Source of the DNA: GCA-2717185 sp964474755
Lineage (GTDB): Bacteria; Pseudomonadota; Alphaproteobacteria; UBA8366; GCA-2717185
Direction: 5' to 3'
DNA: 20,376 nt
Assembly: GCA_964474755.1 (NCBI GenBank)
Contig: CAYYUG010000075.1
Coordinates: forward strand, 1-20,376
Shown here: positions 7,533 to 15,725 of the stretch, piece by piece
How the letters are laid out: every line of letters starts with the position of its first letter
Position numbering within the stretch: position 1 is the first letter of the stretch
The notes under the pieces: generated by a model
Database searches by the model: none
The model's input: only the letters and a program-made list of their open reading frames with translations
Told to the model about the DNA's origin: nothing
Translations under genes and position numbers: made by a program

Positions 7533-8250
7533 CCAAACCCTCGACGGGGGGACGCGCGTAGTACCAGGTGAGGCCTGCTGGTGCCGCCCCGCGGCCGACA
7601 ATCTCGTCGGCGAGGAAGGGATAAAGGTCGCGGATGGTATAAACCTGGGTCGTCGTTGCGTCTGCCCATCCGATACCAAGAGCGTTCATGCGCGTCTCCA
7701 TCGCCTTCAGCACATAGAGAGCCTTTTCAAGCATGGCGCTATCGGAGGTATCCCCCAGTCGAATGATCCGCTCTTCGTAACCGCCGGGTCCTTCCGGCGC
7801 CTCGCCGGATCCGGCGATAACGAAACTCGTACCGACATAATTCCAAGCTATAACGTCAACGGGCACGGTATAGCTGAAGGCTTCAAAGCTCGGTTCCGCC
7901 GGTCCGTCAAGCTCGGGACATACATTCGAGCGAGCAACCGGGTTATCCTCATCCTTGAAGATGCCCCAACGCTCCAAAGTCCCGACATAAACCCGGTTGA
8001 AGTCAATGAAGCCCTGCTCAGTGAAGGGAGCCGGGGAGCGTAACTCACAAGCGCAGAAACTCGTAAACGGCCGGCCGCGCGCCTTCAGATGCGCCTCGAT
8101 CGCCTGGAACCCTTCCACCATGTTGGGACGTTTCGCAAAACGAACTCTCTCGATGGCATAGCCGGGCAACGCCGCCACACCACCGGAATACTGGAAAGGT
8201 CCGCGCACATAACGATAATTGCCTGCCTCAAAGACCGCTGTTTCAACCAT
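7486..8250 (-). CDS. Tandem RidA/YjgF-like protein, possible deaminase
   Basis: A 254-residue protein about twice the length of a RidA subunit, with two RidA-like halves. The first half (about 1-130) has FQYSGGVAALPG and ends in NPVARSNV, which keeps an arginine in the place of the imine-binding arginine of RidA. The second half (about 135-250) has SFVIAGSGEAPEG, a helix ALYVLKAMETRMNALG, TTQVYTIRDL and EMDVRGV, and lacks the PARS-type arginine. RidA proteins hydrolyse reactive enamines and imines. From memory, proteins of this shape are sometimes named 2-amino-5-chloromuconate deaminase (CnbZ); I could not check this. AAGGA precedes ATG 8250. It heads the operon with the acyl-CoA ligase and GFA genes. 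Function beyond the fold is inference. Confidence 0.75.
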   Translation of the reverse strand: MVETAVFEAGNYRYVRGPFQYSGGVAALPGYAIERVRFAKRPNMVEGFQAIEAHLKARGRPFTSFCACELRSPAPFTEQGFIDFNRVYVGTLERWGIFKDEDNPVARSNVCPELDGPAEPSFEAFSYTVPVDVIAWNYVGTSFVIAGSGEAPEGPGGYEERIIRLGDTSDSAMLEKALYVLKAMETRMNALGIGWADATTTQVYTIRDLYPFLADEIVGRGAAPAGLTWYYARPPVEGLEYEMDVRGVPVENVI

Positions 8251-8280
8251 GCTGATGTCCTTCGTTTTCGTTATTTGATG

Positions 8281-8809
8281 CTACGCCGCCTGCGCAACGA
8301 ATGTAGAAAGTGCGTTCTCAAGGGCAAACCGCTCCAGCCCCCTCGTAATAAATATTATGCGCGACATGCGCGCCTCGTCCGGCCAATAGGTCCTTCCTGC
8401 CCTAATGTGCGCACGCGGCAGAGGACGCGGCGCAGACAGGATCCAATCTTGAACTGAAAGTAACGCGCCGTAAGGTGCCAGTTTCTCTGCCAATTGCGTC
8501 TCGTTTGCCTCTACCTGTTCCGAAATGTAAGCGAAATAGCATTCCAGAAATAGTTTTGGCGACAGTACCCAGAGGTCGCAGCAATGTCGCAGATGATCGT
8601 GCAGAAAATCCAGTCGCGCGCGCTTCCATGATCGATCGTAAATTTGGCTCTTCAAGAAAATCGTATTGGCCGCCGTTCAACCGCAGGATCTTGTCTCGAT
8701 TTGGGACGATGGGTATGAATGGCGTCGGGCAGCGGATCCTTCCGCCTTGAATATAGACCGTTGATACATCGATGGCTGCAATGCCGCAGGGAATCAGGGA
8801 GAGGGTCAA
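8281..8809 (-). pseudogene. Unknown protein gene, frameshifted
   Basis: Two overlapping minus-strand frames read as parts of one protein. The upstream frame (from about 8809) gives IQGGRIRCPTPFIPI and NRDKILRLNGGQYDF. Near 8650 the plausible text moves to another frame, KSQIYDRSWKRARLDFLHDH, and continues through PKLFLECYFAYISEQ and QDWILSAPRPLPRAH to a stop at 8281. No ATG is found at the expected N-terminus (only TTG, with a TGA just before it), so the 5' end is also damaged or further shifted. I do not recognise the family. It lies 30 nt upstream of the RidA-like gene on the same strand. A sequencing indel in an intact gene is an alternative to true decay. Confidence 0.4.
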
Positions 8810-8925
8810 TTTTATCTGTCACAAATTTCGTGCTCCGCAAACTATAAGCTATCAGGCTATGATCAGAGCACCAGTTCATCCGGACATATAAAAATTTAGT
8901 GCGGCGAGGTCCGCTAGGGGAAGTT

Positions 8926-10868
8926 ATGACTAAATTCGGTGTTGGACAGGGCGTCCCGCGTTGGGAGGACCCCCGGTTGCTGCGCGGCGGCGGTCGATAT
9001 TCGGACGATCAAAATCGCCCTGGCCAAGCTTATGGTTATGTTGTCCGATCGCCACATGCCCACGCCAAAATTTTGTCAACCGATACGGACGATGCCTTGG
9101 CTGCGCCTGGTGTGTTAAGTGTCTATACCGGTGATGACATGGCCGAATATGGGAGCGTACCCTGTCTCGTCTCTCGGGAAAAAGCGGATGGCTCACCCAT
9201 GTTCAGTCCGCCCAACAAACCACTTCGACAAAAACGCACCCGCTATGTCGGAGACTACGTTGCTTTCGTTGTCGCCGAGAGCTACGCAGAGGCTCGCGAC
9301 GCCGCAGAACTAGTCGTGGTCGACTACGAACCACTTCCATCAGTCACAAGAACAGAAGATACGACCCGTATTGGTGCGCCCACCGTATGGGACGAAGCGC
9401 CAAATAATGTCTGTTTTATTTTTGAGCAGGGTGACAGCACCGCCGTGGAGAGCGCGATCCGCGATGCGCATCATATCACAACGCTCGAGATAAATATCAG
9501 CCGCGTGGCGGTGGCGCCGATGGAGCCGCGGACCTGCATCGGCGAATATGATAAATTCACGGATAGCTTCACGCTCTACACCGGCACGCAAGGTCCGCAT
9601 TTGATGCGTCAAGCAATTGCCGAACCCATGCTGAACATTCCGCAAAACAGGCTACGCATCGTCAGTGAGGACATGGGGGGGGCATTTGGCATGCGCAGCG
9701 GTCCCTATTGCGAAAACCTTCTCTGCATGCACGCGGCAAAACATCTTGACCGACCGGTCAAGTGGACCGGCGACCGTACGGAACATTTCCTCGTCGATGA
9801 CCAGGCGCGCGACAACCGTTCAACAGCCGAACTTGCTCTGGACGCGGAGGGTAAGTTTCTCGCATTTCGAGTGACGACAACAGCGAACCTTGGTGCCTAC
9901 CTCACCATGTTTGGCCCGCACTCCTCCACCAACAATCTAGGTACGCTTGCCGGAACCTATACGACACCAGCGATATACACCCATGTAACCGGCGTATTCA
10001 GCAACACTCCCTCGACAGGACCCTATCGCGGCGCCGGTCGTCCAGAGGCGGCTTATGTGCTGGAACGGACGATCGACACAGCGGCAGCCGAGCTTGGCAT
10101 CGACCCAGCGGAATTACGGCGACGGAACTATATCCCAGAATCCGCAATCCCGTTTCAAACCGGTCTCGTCTTTAACTACGATTCTGGGCAGTTCGAGAAG
10201 AATATGGATACCGCCCTGTCGATGATTAACTATGACGGCTTCGCCGCGCGACGCGACACCTCAAAGGTTAGAGGTAAGCTACGCGGCATCGGCATCTCCA
10301 ACGTTATCGAACAGGCGGCCGGCGGTTTTCCAGAATGGGCAGAAATACGCTTTGATCCCTCCGGTACGGTGACCGTTGTCATGGGGACGCACAATCATGG
10401 CCAGGGACACGAAACCGTGTTCCGCCAGATGCTAGCGGACAAGCTAGGTCTCGAGTTCGAACAAATCCGCTACCAGCAGGGCGATTCCGCAAACGGCATG
10501 GCTGGAACCGGCACCTTCGGTTCGCGCTCCACCAGCGTTGGCGGCTCATCACTGCTGCTGGCCGCTAACAAGGTCATTGACAAGGCGCGCCATATGGCGT
10601 CGCACCAGCTCGAAGCGGCAGAAAATGACCTCGAATTCGCTGATGGGACGTTTACAGTTGCCGGCACGGACCGAAGCATCACGTTGACCGAATGCGCGAA
10701 ACTACTGTCGAACTTCATGACAGCCCCGCCAGGCATAGATGTAGGCTTGAACGAATGGGCCTCATGGAGACCGCCGGCACCAAACTTCCCGAATGGCTGC
10801 CATGTCGCCGAAGTCGAGATCGACCCGGATACTGGTGCTTTAGAAATCGCGCGCTATATCGCTGTCGA
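8926..10868 (+). CDS. Molybdenum hydroxylase large subunit (xanthine dehydrogenase/CoxL family), 3'-truncated by gap
   Basis: The visible 647 residues belong to the molybdopterin-binding large subunit of aldehyde oxidase/xanthine dehydrogenase/CoxL enzymes, which hydroxylate aldehydes, purines, N-heterocycles or CO. The N-terminus GVGQGVPRWEDPRLLRGGG with YVVRSPHAHAKI is typical. Cofactor-region motifs include EDMGGAFGMRSG and PYRGAGRPEA (366-375). The latter is the form II-type loop and not the AYRCSFR loop of true CO dehydrogenase. GTHNHGQGHETVFRQM and GTFGSRSTSVGG follow. The sequence ends at the N gap in VDPDTGALEI-type text, so roughly the last 100-150 residues, including the catalytic glutamate, are not seen. 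ATG 8926 is chosen because AGGGGAAG lies just upstream; GTG 8899 is less likely. No small iron-sulphur subunit is adjacent. Confidence 0.92.
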
Positions 10869-10968
10869 NNNNNNNNNNNNNNNNNNNNNNNNNNNNNNNN
10901 NNNNNNNNNNNNNNNNNNNNNNNNNNNNNNNNNNNNNNNNNNNNNNNNNNNNNNNNNNNNNNNNNNNN
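10869..10968. other. 100-N scaffold gap inside the molybdenum hydroxylase gene
   Basis: Exactly 100 N. The flanks do not overlap, so real sequence of unknown length is missing: the end of the large-subunit gene, and possibly further genes, since the sequence resumes at the start of a different gene. Confidence 0.95.
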
Positions 10969-10973
10969 GCTGA

Positions 10974-12629
10974 GTGAAGGTCTACGAAGCTGTCCTAGAG
11001 CAACTGATCGCCGGCGGTGTGCGACACTACGCTGGCATGGTCGGTTCAACGAGTGCGCCCTATGTAGGTACGCTCGCGCAGCGCAACGATGTCCGTTATG
11101 TCGGCGTCCGGCACGAGCAGGTCGCGGCAGCTATGATGGATGCCACCGCGCGGCTCAGCGGCCGTCCTGGCTGCGTCATGACCCACGGCGCCTCTGGCCT
11201 ACTCGCCGCCAGCCTGGGCATTGCTTCAAGCGCCCTCGACGCCGTCCCTATGATCGCGCTGAGCACAACCCAAGAGCGACAAGCGATGGAAAATGGCTGG
11301 TGGCAAACTACCAGCGTCCTTGGCCCACTTGCCGATACGGCTAAATGGCAAACTCGGGTCGAACGGCCCGACCAAGCCGTTGGCGCCGTCCGGCAGGCCT
11401 TGCGTCAATCGGTTACGGGTAAACCAGGCGTTGCACAAATCGATATCCCAATTGACGTATCGACAGACGAATTAGGCATAGAGACACTGGCCCCCATCTC
11501 TATCCACCAGGCTCCCTTGCACCGCCCCTGGCCGGACCCCGAGGCTGTCCAAGGATGCGCGACCCTTATTCGCGCTGCCAAACGGCCAGTCCTCCTGATC
11601 GGAGGTGGTGCCGCTTTCTCAGGTGCGGGTCGCGCATTGCTTGCTCTGTCTAAGTCACTGCACGCTCCCGTGATAAACACGCCAACCTCTCGGTCCGTAG
11701 TCCCTGAGACCCACGAATTAGTGCTAGGTCCCTCTGGCATCGTTGGTTATGAACCGATCGGTGATGCGATCCGCGAAGCCGACCTGGTGGTCGCTATTGG
11801 ATCGCGCCTTTCCGACATCCAAACTTCCCGCGGCGACCTGCTTCCCAACGACGCACCACTAATCCAAGTTGATATCGATGGTGATGCGATCGGCAAGGAA
11901 TACACTCCGACGATCGGCATCGTTTCAGATGCCCGCGCCTTCACGGAGTGCCTCAACAAAACTCTCAATGACGTAGACATACCCGAAGCACGGCGCGATT
12001 GGGTTGCCAGCTTGAACACCCGTATCACGGGCTGGTTTGCCGCTTGGCACAACGCAACACCGGACAATGGTCTCGTCCAGCCACAAGAACTGGTCAGCGC
12101 AATGGCCACCCTACCCTCTAATACCATCTTCACTCACGGTGCGGGCGATCATGGCTTTTTTGGGTTCATGGTGCCGGTCTCTGCACCTGGCACCCACCTG
12201 ATGTCTGCCCGCTTGGGTGCGATGGGTTGCGCCCTGGGCTCCGCGTTAGGGGCCAAGCTCGAACGGCCCGATCAGCCAGTTATTGCCTGCGTTGGCGACG
12301 GCGACTTCATGCTTCAACTTGGTGATGTGGAAACGATGGCTCGAGAGCGTTTGCCGGTCATCGTTATAGTTTTCAACAATTTTCGACTGGGATCACAGCG
12401 CAAGCGGGTCGAGGCCTACGGCCCGGTGATCGGCGTGGATCATGGCAATCCGGATTTTGCTAAACTGGCGGAACTATTCGGCTGCGATGGGTACCGGATC
12501 GACCGGCCAGGTCAATTTGGCGAGGCGTTGGACGCAGCCATGGCAAGTGGCGCTCCATGCATCATCGATGCAATTATTGATCCGGAAGCACGCCCGCCAC
12601 GCACGGAGATTAGCCGGGAAGCTCGTTGA
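10974..12629 (+). CDS. ThDP-dependent enzyme, acetolactate synthase-like
   Basis: A 551-residue enzyme of the acetolactate synthase/benzoylformate decarboxylase superfamily. The N-terminal pyrimidine-binding domain carries the activating glutamate E48 in GVRHEQVAAAM. The central domain has RPVLLIGGGA (204-213). The C-terminal pyrophosphate domain has the motif GDGDF (441-445) through NN (468-469), giving the Mg ligands D442 and N469. It should form or break C-C bonds next to a 2-oxo acid; no ilvN-type regulatory subunit is near, so a catabolic lyase, ligase or decarboxylase role is as likely as acetolactate synthesis. GTG 10974 follows an in-frame TGA directly, and the TGA at 10975-10977 in another frame overlaps it (GTGA), suggesting coupling to a preceding gene lost in the gap. 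Confidence 0.88.
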   Translation: MKVYEAVLEQLIAGGVRHYAGMVGSTSAPYVGTLAQRNDVRYVGVRHEQVAAAMMDATARLSGRPGCVMTHGASGLLAASLGIASSALDAVPMIALSTTQERQAMENGWWQTTSVLGPLADTAKWQTRVERPDQAVGAVRQALRQSVTGKPGVAQIDIPIDVSTDELGIETLAPISIHQAPLHRPWPDPEAVQGCATLIRAAKRPVLLIGGGAAFSGAGRALLALSKSLHAPVINTPTSRSVVPETHELVLGPSGIVGYEPIGDAIREADLVVAIGSRLSDIQTSRGDLLPNDAPLIQVDIDGDAIGKEYTPTIGIVSDARAFTECLNKTLNDVDIPEARRDWVASLNTRITGWFAAWHNATPDNGLVQPQELVSAMATLPSNTIFTHGAGDHGFFGFMVPVSAPGTHLMSARLGAMGCALGSALGAKLERPDQPVIACVGDGDFMLQLGDVETMARERLPVIVIVFNNFRLGSQRKRVEAYGPVIGVDHGNPDFAKLAELFGCDGYRIDRPGQFGEALDAAMASGAPCIIDAIIDPEARPPRTEISREAR

Positions 12630-12806
12630 CAGGAATGGCACCCTGTCCGCTCTCCGGTGTCATATACCACACCCTTTGTGTGTCTTAATCTGTGTTTAGT
12701 TTGAACTTCGTCGCCTTGATCAACTCGCGGCGCAGGGAACACAACTCCGCTAATTCGACTACAATACGCTGTTCGATATTTTAGGAGCCCTGAACGTTCG
12801 AAACGT

Positions 12807-12906
12807 NNNNNNNNNNNNNNNNNNNNNNNNNNNNNNNNNNNNNNNNNNNNNNNNNNNNNNNNNNNNNNNNNNNNNNNNNNNNNNNNNNNNNNNNNNNNNN
12901 NNNNNN
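12807..12906. other. 100-N scaffold gap cutting the VOC gene 3' end
   Basis: Exactly 100 N with no overlap between the flanks. The minus-strand VOC gene runs into it. The 177 nt before it (12630-12806) show no gene. Confidence 0.95.
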
Positions 12907-13337
12907 TTTTCGGCGAGTTCATCCAGAGCACTTTGATTTTTCGACAGATCTTCAATTCCCATTCCTCGCAGAACGTAAGGCGCCTTAGTGAATTGAATAT
13001 TCTGGTAGCCGACGATTTCGATACGGTTGCCCCAGGGGTCAAGAAAATCCAGGAAACGACCTGGCAAGATCTCGATTTCCAGTTCTTCCAATCGCTGACG
13101 GACGGCTTCCTTGTCATCGACGACCAAACCAACGTGGCGCCGATCATCTGGTGCCTGAGAGCGACCCTGCGAAAAATTAATGAACTGGTCACCAAGATCA
13201 ATAAAGGCCATTTTCTCGCTCTTGCTGCGGAGCTTGAAGGTGAACAGTTTTTCATAGAAGGCCAGTGCTTTATCTATATCACCGACTTCCAAGGCGATAT
13301 GATTGAAGCCGATAATGCGCGGTTTCTTTTTTGCCAT
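12907..13337 (-). CDS. VOC superfamily (glyoxalase/dioxygenase-like) protein, 3' end in gap
   Basis: 143 residues are visible of a single-chain vicinal-oxygen-chelate protein; most relatives are about 140-150 residues, so only a few are missing. The N-terminus FNHIALEVGDIDKALAFYEKLF (11-32), RRHVGLVVDD (66-75) and FLDPWGNRIEIVGY (98-111) give likely metal ligands H13, H68 and E107. Substrates in this superfamily range from hemithioacetals to aromatic diols and antibiotics, so function is open. ATG 13337 is preferred because AAGGA lies 10 nt upstream; an in-frame ATG at 13355 would start inside that site. Bases 12759-12806 beyond the gap cannot be assigned to this gene with confidence. A decayed dioxygenase lies just upstream. 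Confidence 0.85.
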
Positions 13338-13396
13338 TGAATTATTTTCCTTCATCGTTGCAATTTTTTTAAACGTTATGCGCTGCTTGGAATTTT

Positions 13397-13730
13397 CAAT
13401 ATTGTGGCGGGTGTTCAAGAAAACAGTAATCTGAATGCCATTCGCCGCCGATTTTGACTACTCTGCGGCGTTCAGCTCTCATTTCGACCGCAACCACTTA
13501 AGGCTCACCGGGGAGTGTACAAACTAAGGCAACTTTCTGCAGGACCCGAAAACCTCCGTAACGGTTTCCAACTGACCAATGTCAAGGTTTGGGCCGTGCA
13601 CAATCAATTCTTAATGGTCCCAAAGCGGCTGCCACAACATCGATTTTTGTGCGCCCTGTATTAGTTCTGCTGGATTAATGCTGTCCTCTACAGCGCCGAT
13701 GTTTCCAGTTAATGGTTTGTCGGCGATCAT
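13397..13730 (-). pseudogene. TauD/TfdA-family dioxygenase, decayed N-terminal half
   Basis: No intact frame exists, but fragments in order match the N-terminal half of a TauD/TfdA 2-oxoglutarate-dependent dioxygenase. ATG 13730 gives KPLTGNIGAVEDSINPAELI and then LWDH, a TAA (13611-13613), ELIVHGPNLDIGQ and VTEVFG, a TAG (13524-13526) and FVHSP. After a frame change the text runs VVAVEMRAERR and VVKIGGEWHSDYCFLEHPP, with a TAA at 13499-13501 and a final TGA at 13397-13399. The iron-binding HxD motif (WHSD) is intact. This is the family pattern 'GAEV..DL', '..DH..LVFHG', 'FG...HP', 'GG.WHSD..F...PP'. The C-terminal half with the second histidine and the 2-oxoglutarate arginine is absent. Family members release sulfite from taurine or attack related substrates. 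The several lesions argue for true decay. Confidence 0.75.
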
Positions 13731-13741
13731 CTTTAACGCCG

Positions 13742-14338
13742 TCACACGACCTCAAAATGCGCTTCGACCGGTTCCCGCAGTTCGCCATTTATTGGCAAAA
13801 TATCTTGCGGACAAGCAGAGAACACGACAATCAAGTTCATCTCTGCACGCATCAATATGGCATCGCCCGGTTTTGTTACTGGCGCCTCAAAGCTGAGACC
13901 GCCCGCTTCAGTCCAAGGGATATTCATGAATAAATTAAGCGGACTTGGTGTCTTCGGTGTAGTGAAACCAGTTGATTCTAACGCTGTGTGCAAATTATCG
14001 CTGCAGTTGTCGTGATACTCAGTACAGCCGAGCAGCTTATAGCGATAATTGTCGCAGGCTGCCATCAGCGTATCATGCACGCCCGGCGAAGTATCTTCGA
14101 TTATCGTCAGCATAGCGTGCCGGTTGTTGCTGTAGAAGGCATCTCCCACATCGAGACGCATCTTCAAGACAGTCGCCCTCGTCGCTTCCATTGACATGCA
14201 TTCATCCATGTCGTCTGGATTGAACGCCCAGGTATCGACGACCTGCGCGCCATGCGTGTTCACTACCTTTATAGTCTGCCCTTTTGCGACTTGCGCCGCC
14301 TTACCGCACCGTGCGGGTATTTCGATCAATTCCGTCAT
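13742..14338 (-). CDS. DUF1989 / urea carboxylase-associated family protein
   Basis: A 198-residue protein of the DUF1989 family, usually named urea carboxylase- or urea amidolyase-associated protein. GQTIKVVNTHGAQVVDTWAFN (20-40) and the conserved block MAACDNYRYKLLG followed by CTEYHDNCSDNL (92-116) are diagnostic. C95, C105, H109 and C112 look like metal ligands. These proteins accompany nitrogen-compound catabolism and transport; their reaction is generally unproven. There is no urea carboxylase, allophanate hydrolase or transporter nearby, so here it is probably tied to another amine or carbamate. ATG 14338 is chosen because GGGAG lies about 7 nt upstream; the in-frame extension to 14419 lacks family similarity. 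Its 3' end abuts the decayed TauD-like gene. Confidence 0.88.
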   Translation of the reverse strand: MTELIEIPARCGKAAQVAKGQTIKVVNTHGAQVVDTWAFNPDDMDECMSMEATRATVLKMRLDVGDAFYSNNRHAMLTIIEDTSPGVHDTLMAACDNYRYKLLGCTEYHDNCSDNLHTALESTGFTTPKTPSPLNLFMNIPWTEAGGLSFEAPVTKPGDAILMRAEMNLIVVFSACPQDILPINGELREPVEAHFEVV

Positions 14339-14873
14339 TTCCCAACTCCCATGTCGACATGTTTCCTGTCGCGCGGCGTTTACCTGGATCTTGCGGTGCA
14401 GGATATTAGTAGTCTGCACGATCTATTCTGGGAAGAAAGTCGTTTCGTTCTCCAGTGCACACTAGGTCAGAGCAAAACCTTTGCAGCACTCCCCGTGCAG
14501 GGCTTAGAAAACGTCGATCGCAATAATGCTAATTTTTTAAAATTCATCGATTATCTAGCCTGTATACATGACCTGTTGGCGGGCGAAGGCAAACTGGTCT
14601 GGGTAAACTACCTTCCAAAGCTATGCTGTTCTGGGTAGATGAGAAGAGAAGGCCCTCGCCGTAAATCCGTATTACGCCGGGCTCTAGCATTAGACCTAAC
14701 TCGACCGTATACCTGCAACCACCGGCCAATTGGCACACCTTCAGCCACCACCAGGCTTAGTGTTCTGCGTCGTACAAGTGGGCACGGTTAACAATTGTAT
14801 TTGAGGCTTGTCCCCTGTCCACAATTCATGGTGTCTTACAGTAACTATACAAAATTGAATTATGCTCGGAACC
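14339..14873. other. Intergenic stretch between divergent DUF1989 and PhyH genes, unassigned
   Basis: About 535 nt. A plus-strand frame runs 14351-14638 (95 codons from ATG, including KFIDYLACIHDLLAGEGKLVW), but it has no ribosome binding site, overlaps the leader of the divergent DUF1989 gene and matches nothing I know. A minus-strand frame at 14544-14738 has LMLEPGVIRIYGEGLLF and is equally unplaced. Given the decayed gene on the other side of DUF1989, this may also be gene debris. Both divergent promoters must lie here. Confidence 0.3.
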
Positions 14874-15725
14874 ATGTCGAAACTGCTTACCAAAGACGCG
14901 ATCGAACAGTTTCACACGCAGGGGTATTGTGGCCCAGTCTCGGTGCTGAAACCATTGGAAACCAAATATTTTCGCGAATGCCTCGAAACCTTCGAACACA
15001 ACCATCCTAACGACGCGCAGAAGCTGAAGACCAAATCGCACCTGCTATGCCCTTGGGTCGTAGAAATGGCCAGGCATTCGCTTCTGCTCGACGCATTTGA
15101 AGATCTGATCGGGCCAGATATTTTGTGTTACAGCATGGCTTTTCGAAATAAGAATGCCGATGGACGGACGTTTGCCGGATGGCATCAGGATACACTCTAT
15201 CTACCCATCGAACCGATCCTGGTAATTGGTGCTTTGGCACTGTCAGAGTGTGGACCAGAGCAAGGTTGCCTTAGGGTCATTCCGGGATCTCACAAAGGTG
15301 AGGTCCTGCCACATGGCGAAGCCACTAACCCGCACAGCATTCTAGCAAGAGGGCAATTCATTGAGACGGATATCGACGAATCGAAGGCCGTTAATCTGGC
15401 GCTGAGGCCGGGTGAAATTGCCCTGTTCAATTCAGGCATCGTGCATGGATCGGGTATAAACAGTGGCAAAGACCGGCGCTTAATGCTGTTGGTCGAAATG
15501 ATGCCAGCACACGCCTACTCGCATAGGCACCGCGAAACCGCGATGCTAGTGCGCGGCAAAGACCGTCATAACAATCATGATCCCGACCGGCCAGCGGAAG
15601 TCGAATTCGGCCCGGCGGAACAAGAAGCCTGGCTGACGGCTACTGAAAGCCGTGGCAAGAATATTTTTTTGGGCAGCAAACTGCCGGTGAGTGAAGCCTA
15701 TGGCGGACCGAGGGACAACGGTTAA
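14874..15725 (+). CDS. Phytanoyl-CoA dioxygenase (PhyH) family protein
   Basis: A 283-residue PhyH-type Fe(II)/2-oxoglutarate-dependent oxygenase. From the chosen start, FAGWHQD carries the metal ligands H104 and D106, GIVHGSG supplies H191, and KDRRLMLL supplies the 2-oxoglutarate-binding arginine (R201 or R202). The core ECGPEQGCLRVIPGSHKGEVLP (125-146) is characteristic. These enzymes hydroxylate unactivated carbons of diverse small molecules, and the fold does not define the substrate. ATG 14874 (MSKLLTKDAI) follows CGGA closely; ATG 14862 adds four residues and cannot be excluded. The gene stands alone on the plus strand, divergent from DUF1989 and convergent with the MlrC gene. Confidence 0.9.
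   Translation: MSKLLTKDAIEQFHTQGYCGPVSVLKPLETKYFRECLETFEHNHPNDAQKLKTKSHLLCPWVVEMARHSLLLDAFEDLIGPDILCYSMAFRNKNADGRTFAGWHQDTLYLPIEPILVIGALALSECGPEQGCLRVIPGSHKGEVLPHGEATNPHSILARGQFIETDIDESKAVNLALRPGEIALFNSGIVHGSGINSGKDRRLMLLVEMMPAHAYSHRHRETAMLVRGKDRHNNHDPDRPAEVEFGPAEQEAWLTATESRGKNIFLGSKLPVSEAYGGPRDNG

Noticed and set aside
7173..7669. Frames reading through the N run on either strand
   Set aside because: They depend on 100 unknown bases and on the duplicated contig end; not evidence of genes.
8926..10868. Carbon monoxide dehydrogenase CoxL
   Set aside because: The active-site loop reads PYRGAGR, not the AYRCSFR of true CO dehydrogenases.
12668..12682. CACAC/GTGTG 5-bp hairpin after the ThDP gene as a terminator
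   Set aside because: Short stem, no T run directly after it; too weak to call.
12512..13255. Long minus-strand frame through the 12807 gap
   Set aside because: Out of frame with the VOC gene and antisense to the ThDP gene; open only because N codons are not stops.
13530..13610. HGPNLDIG text resembling the NGPNLN motif of type II 3-dehydroquinate dehydratase
   Set aside because: The flanking fragments (GNIGAVEDS, LWDH, VTEVFG, GGEWHSD) fit a TauD/TfdA dioxygenase much better in order and spacing.
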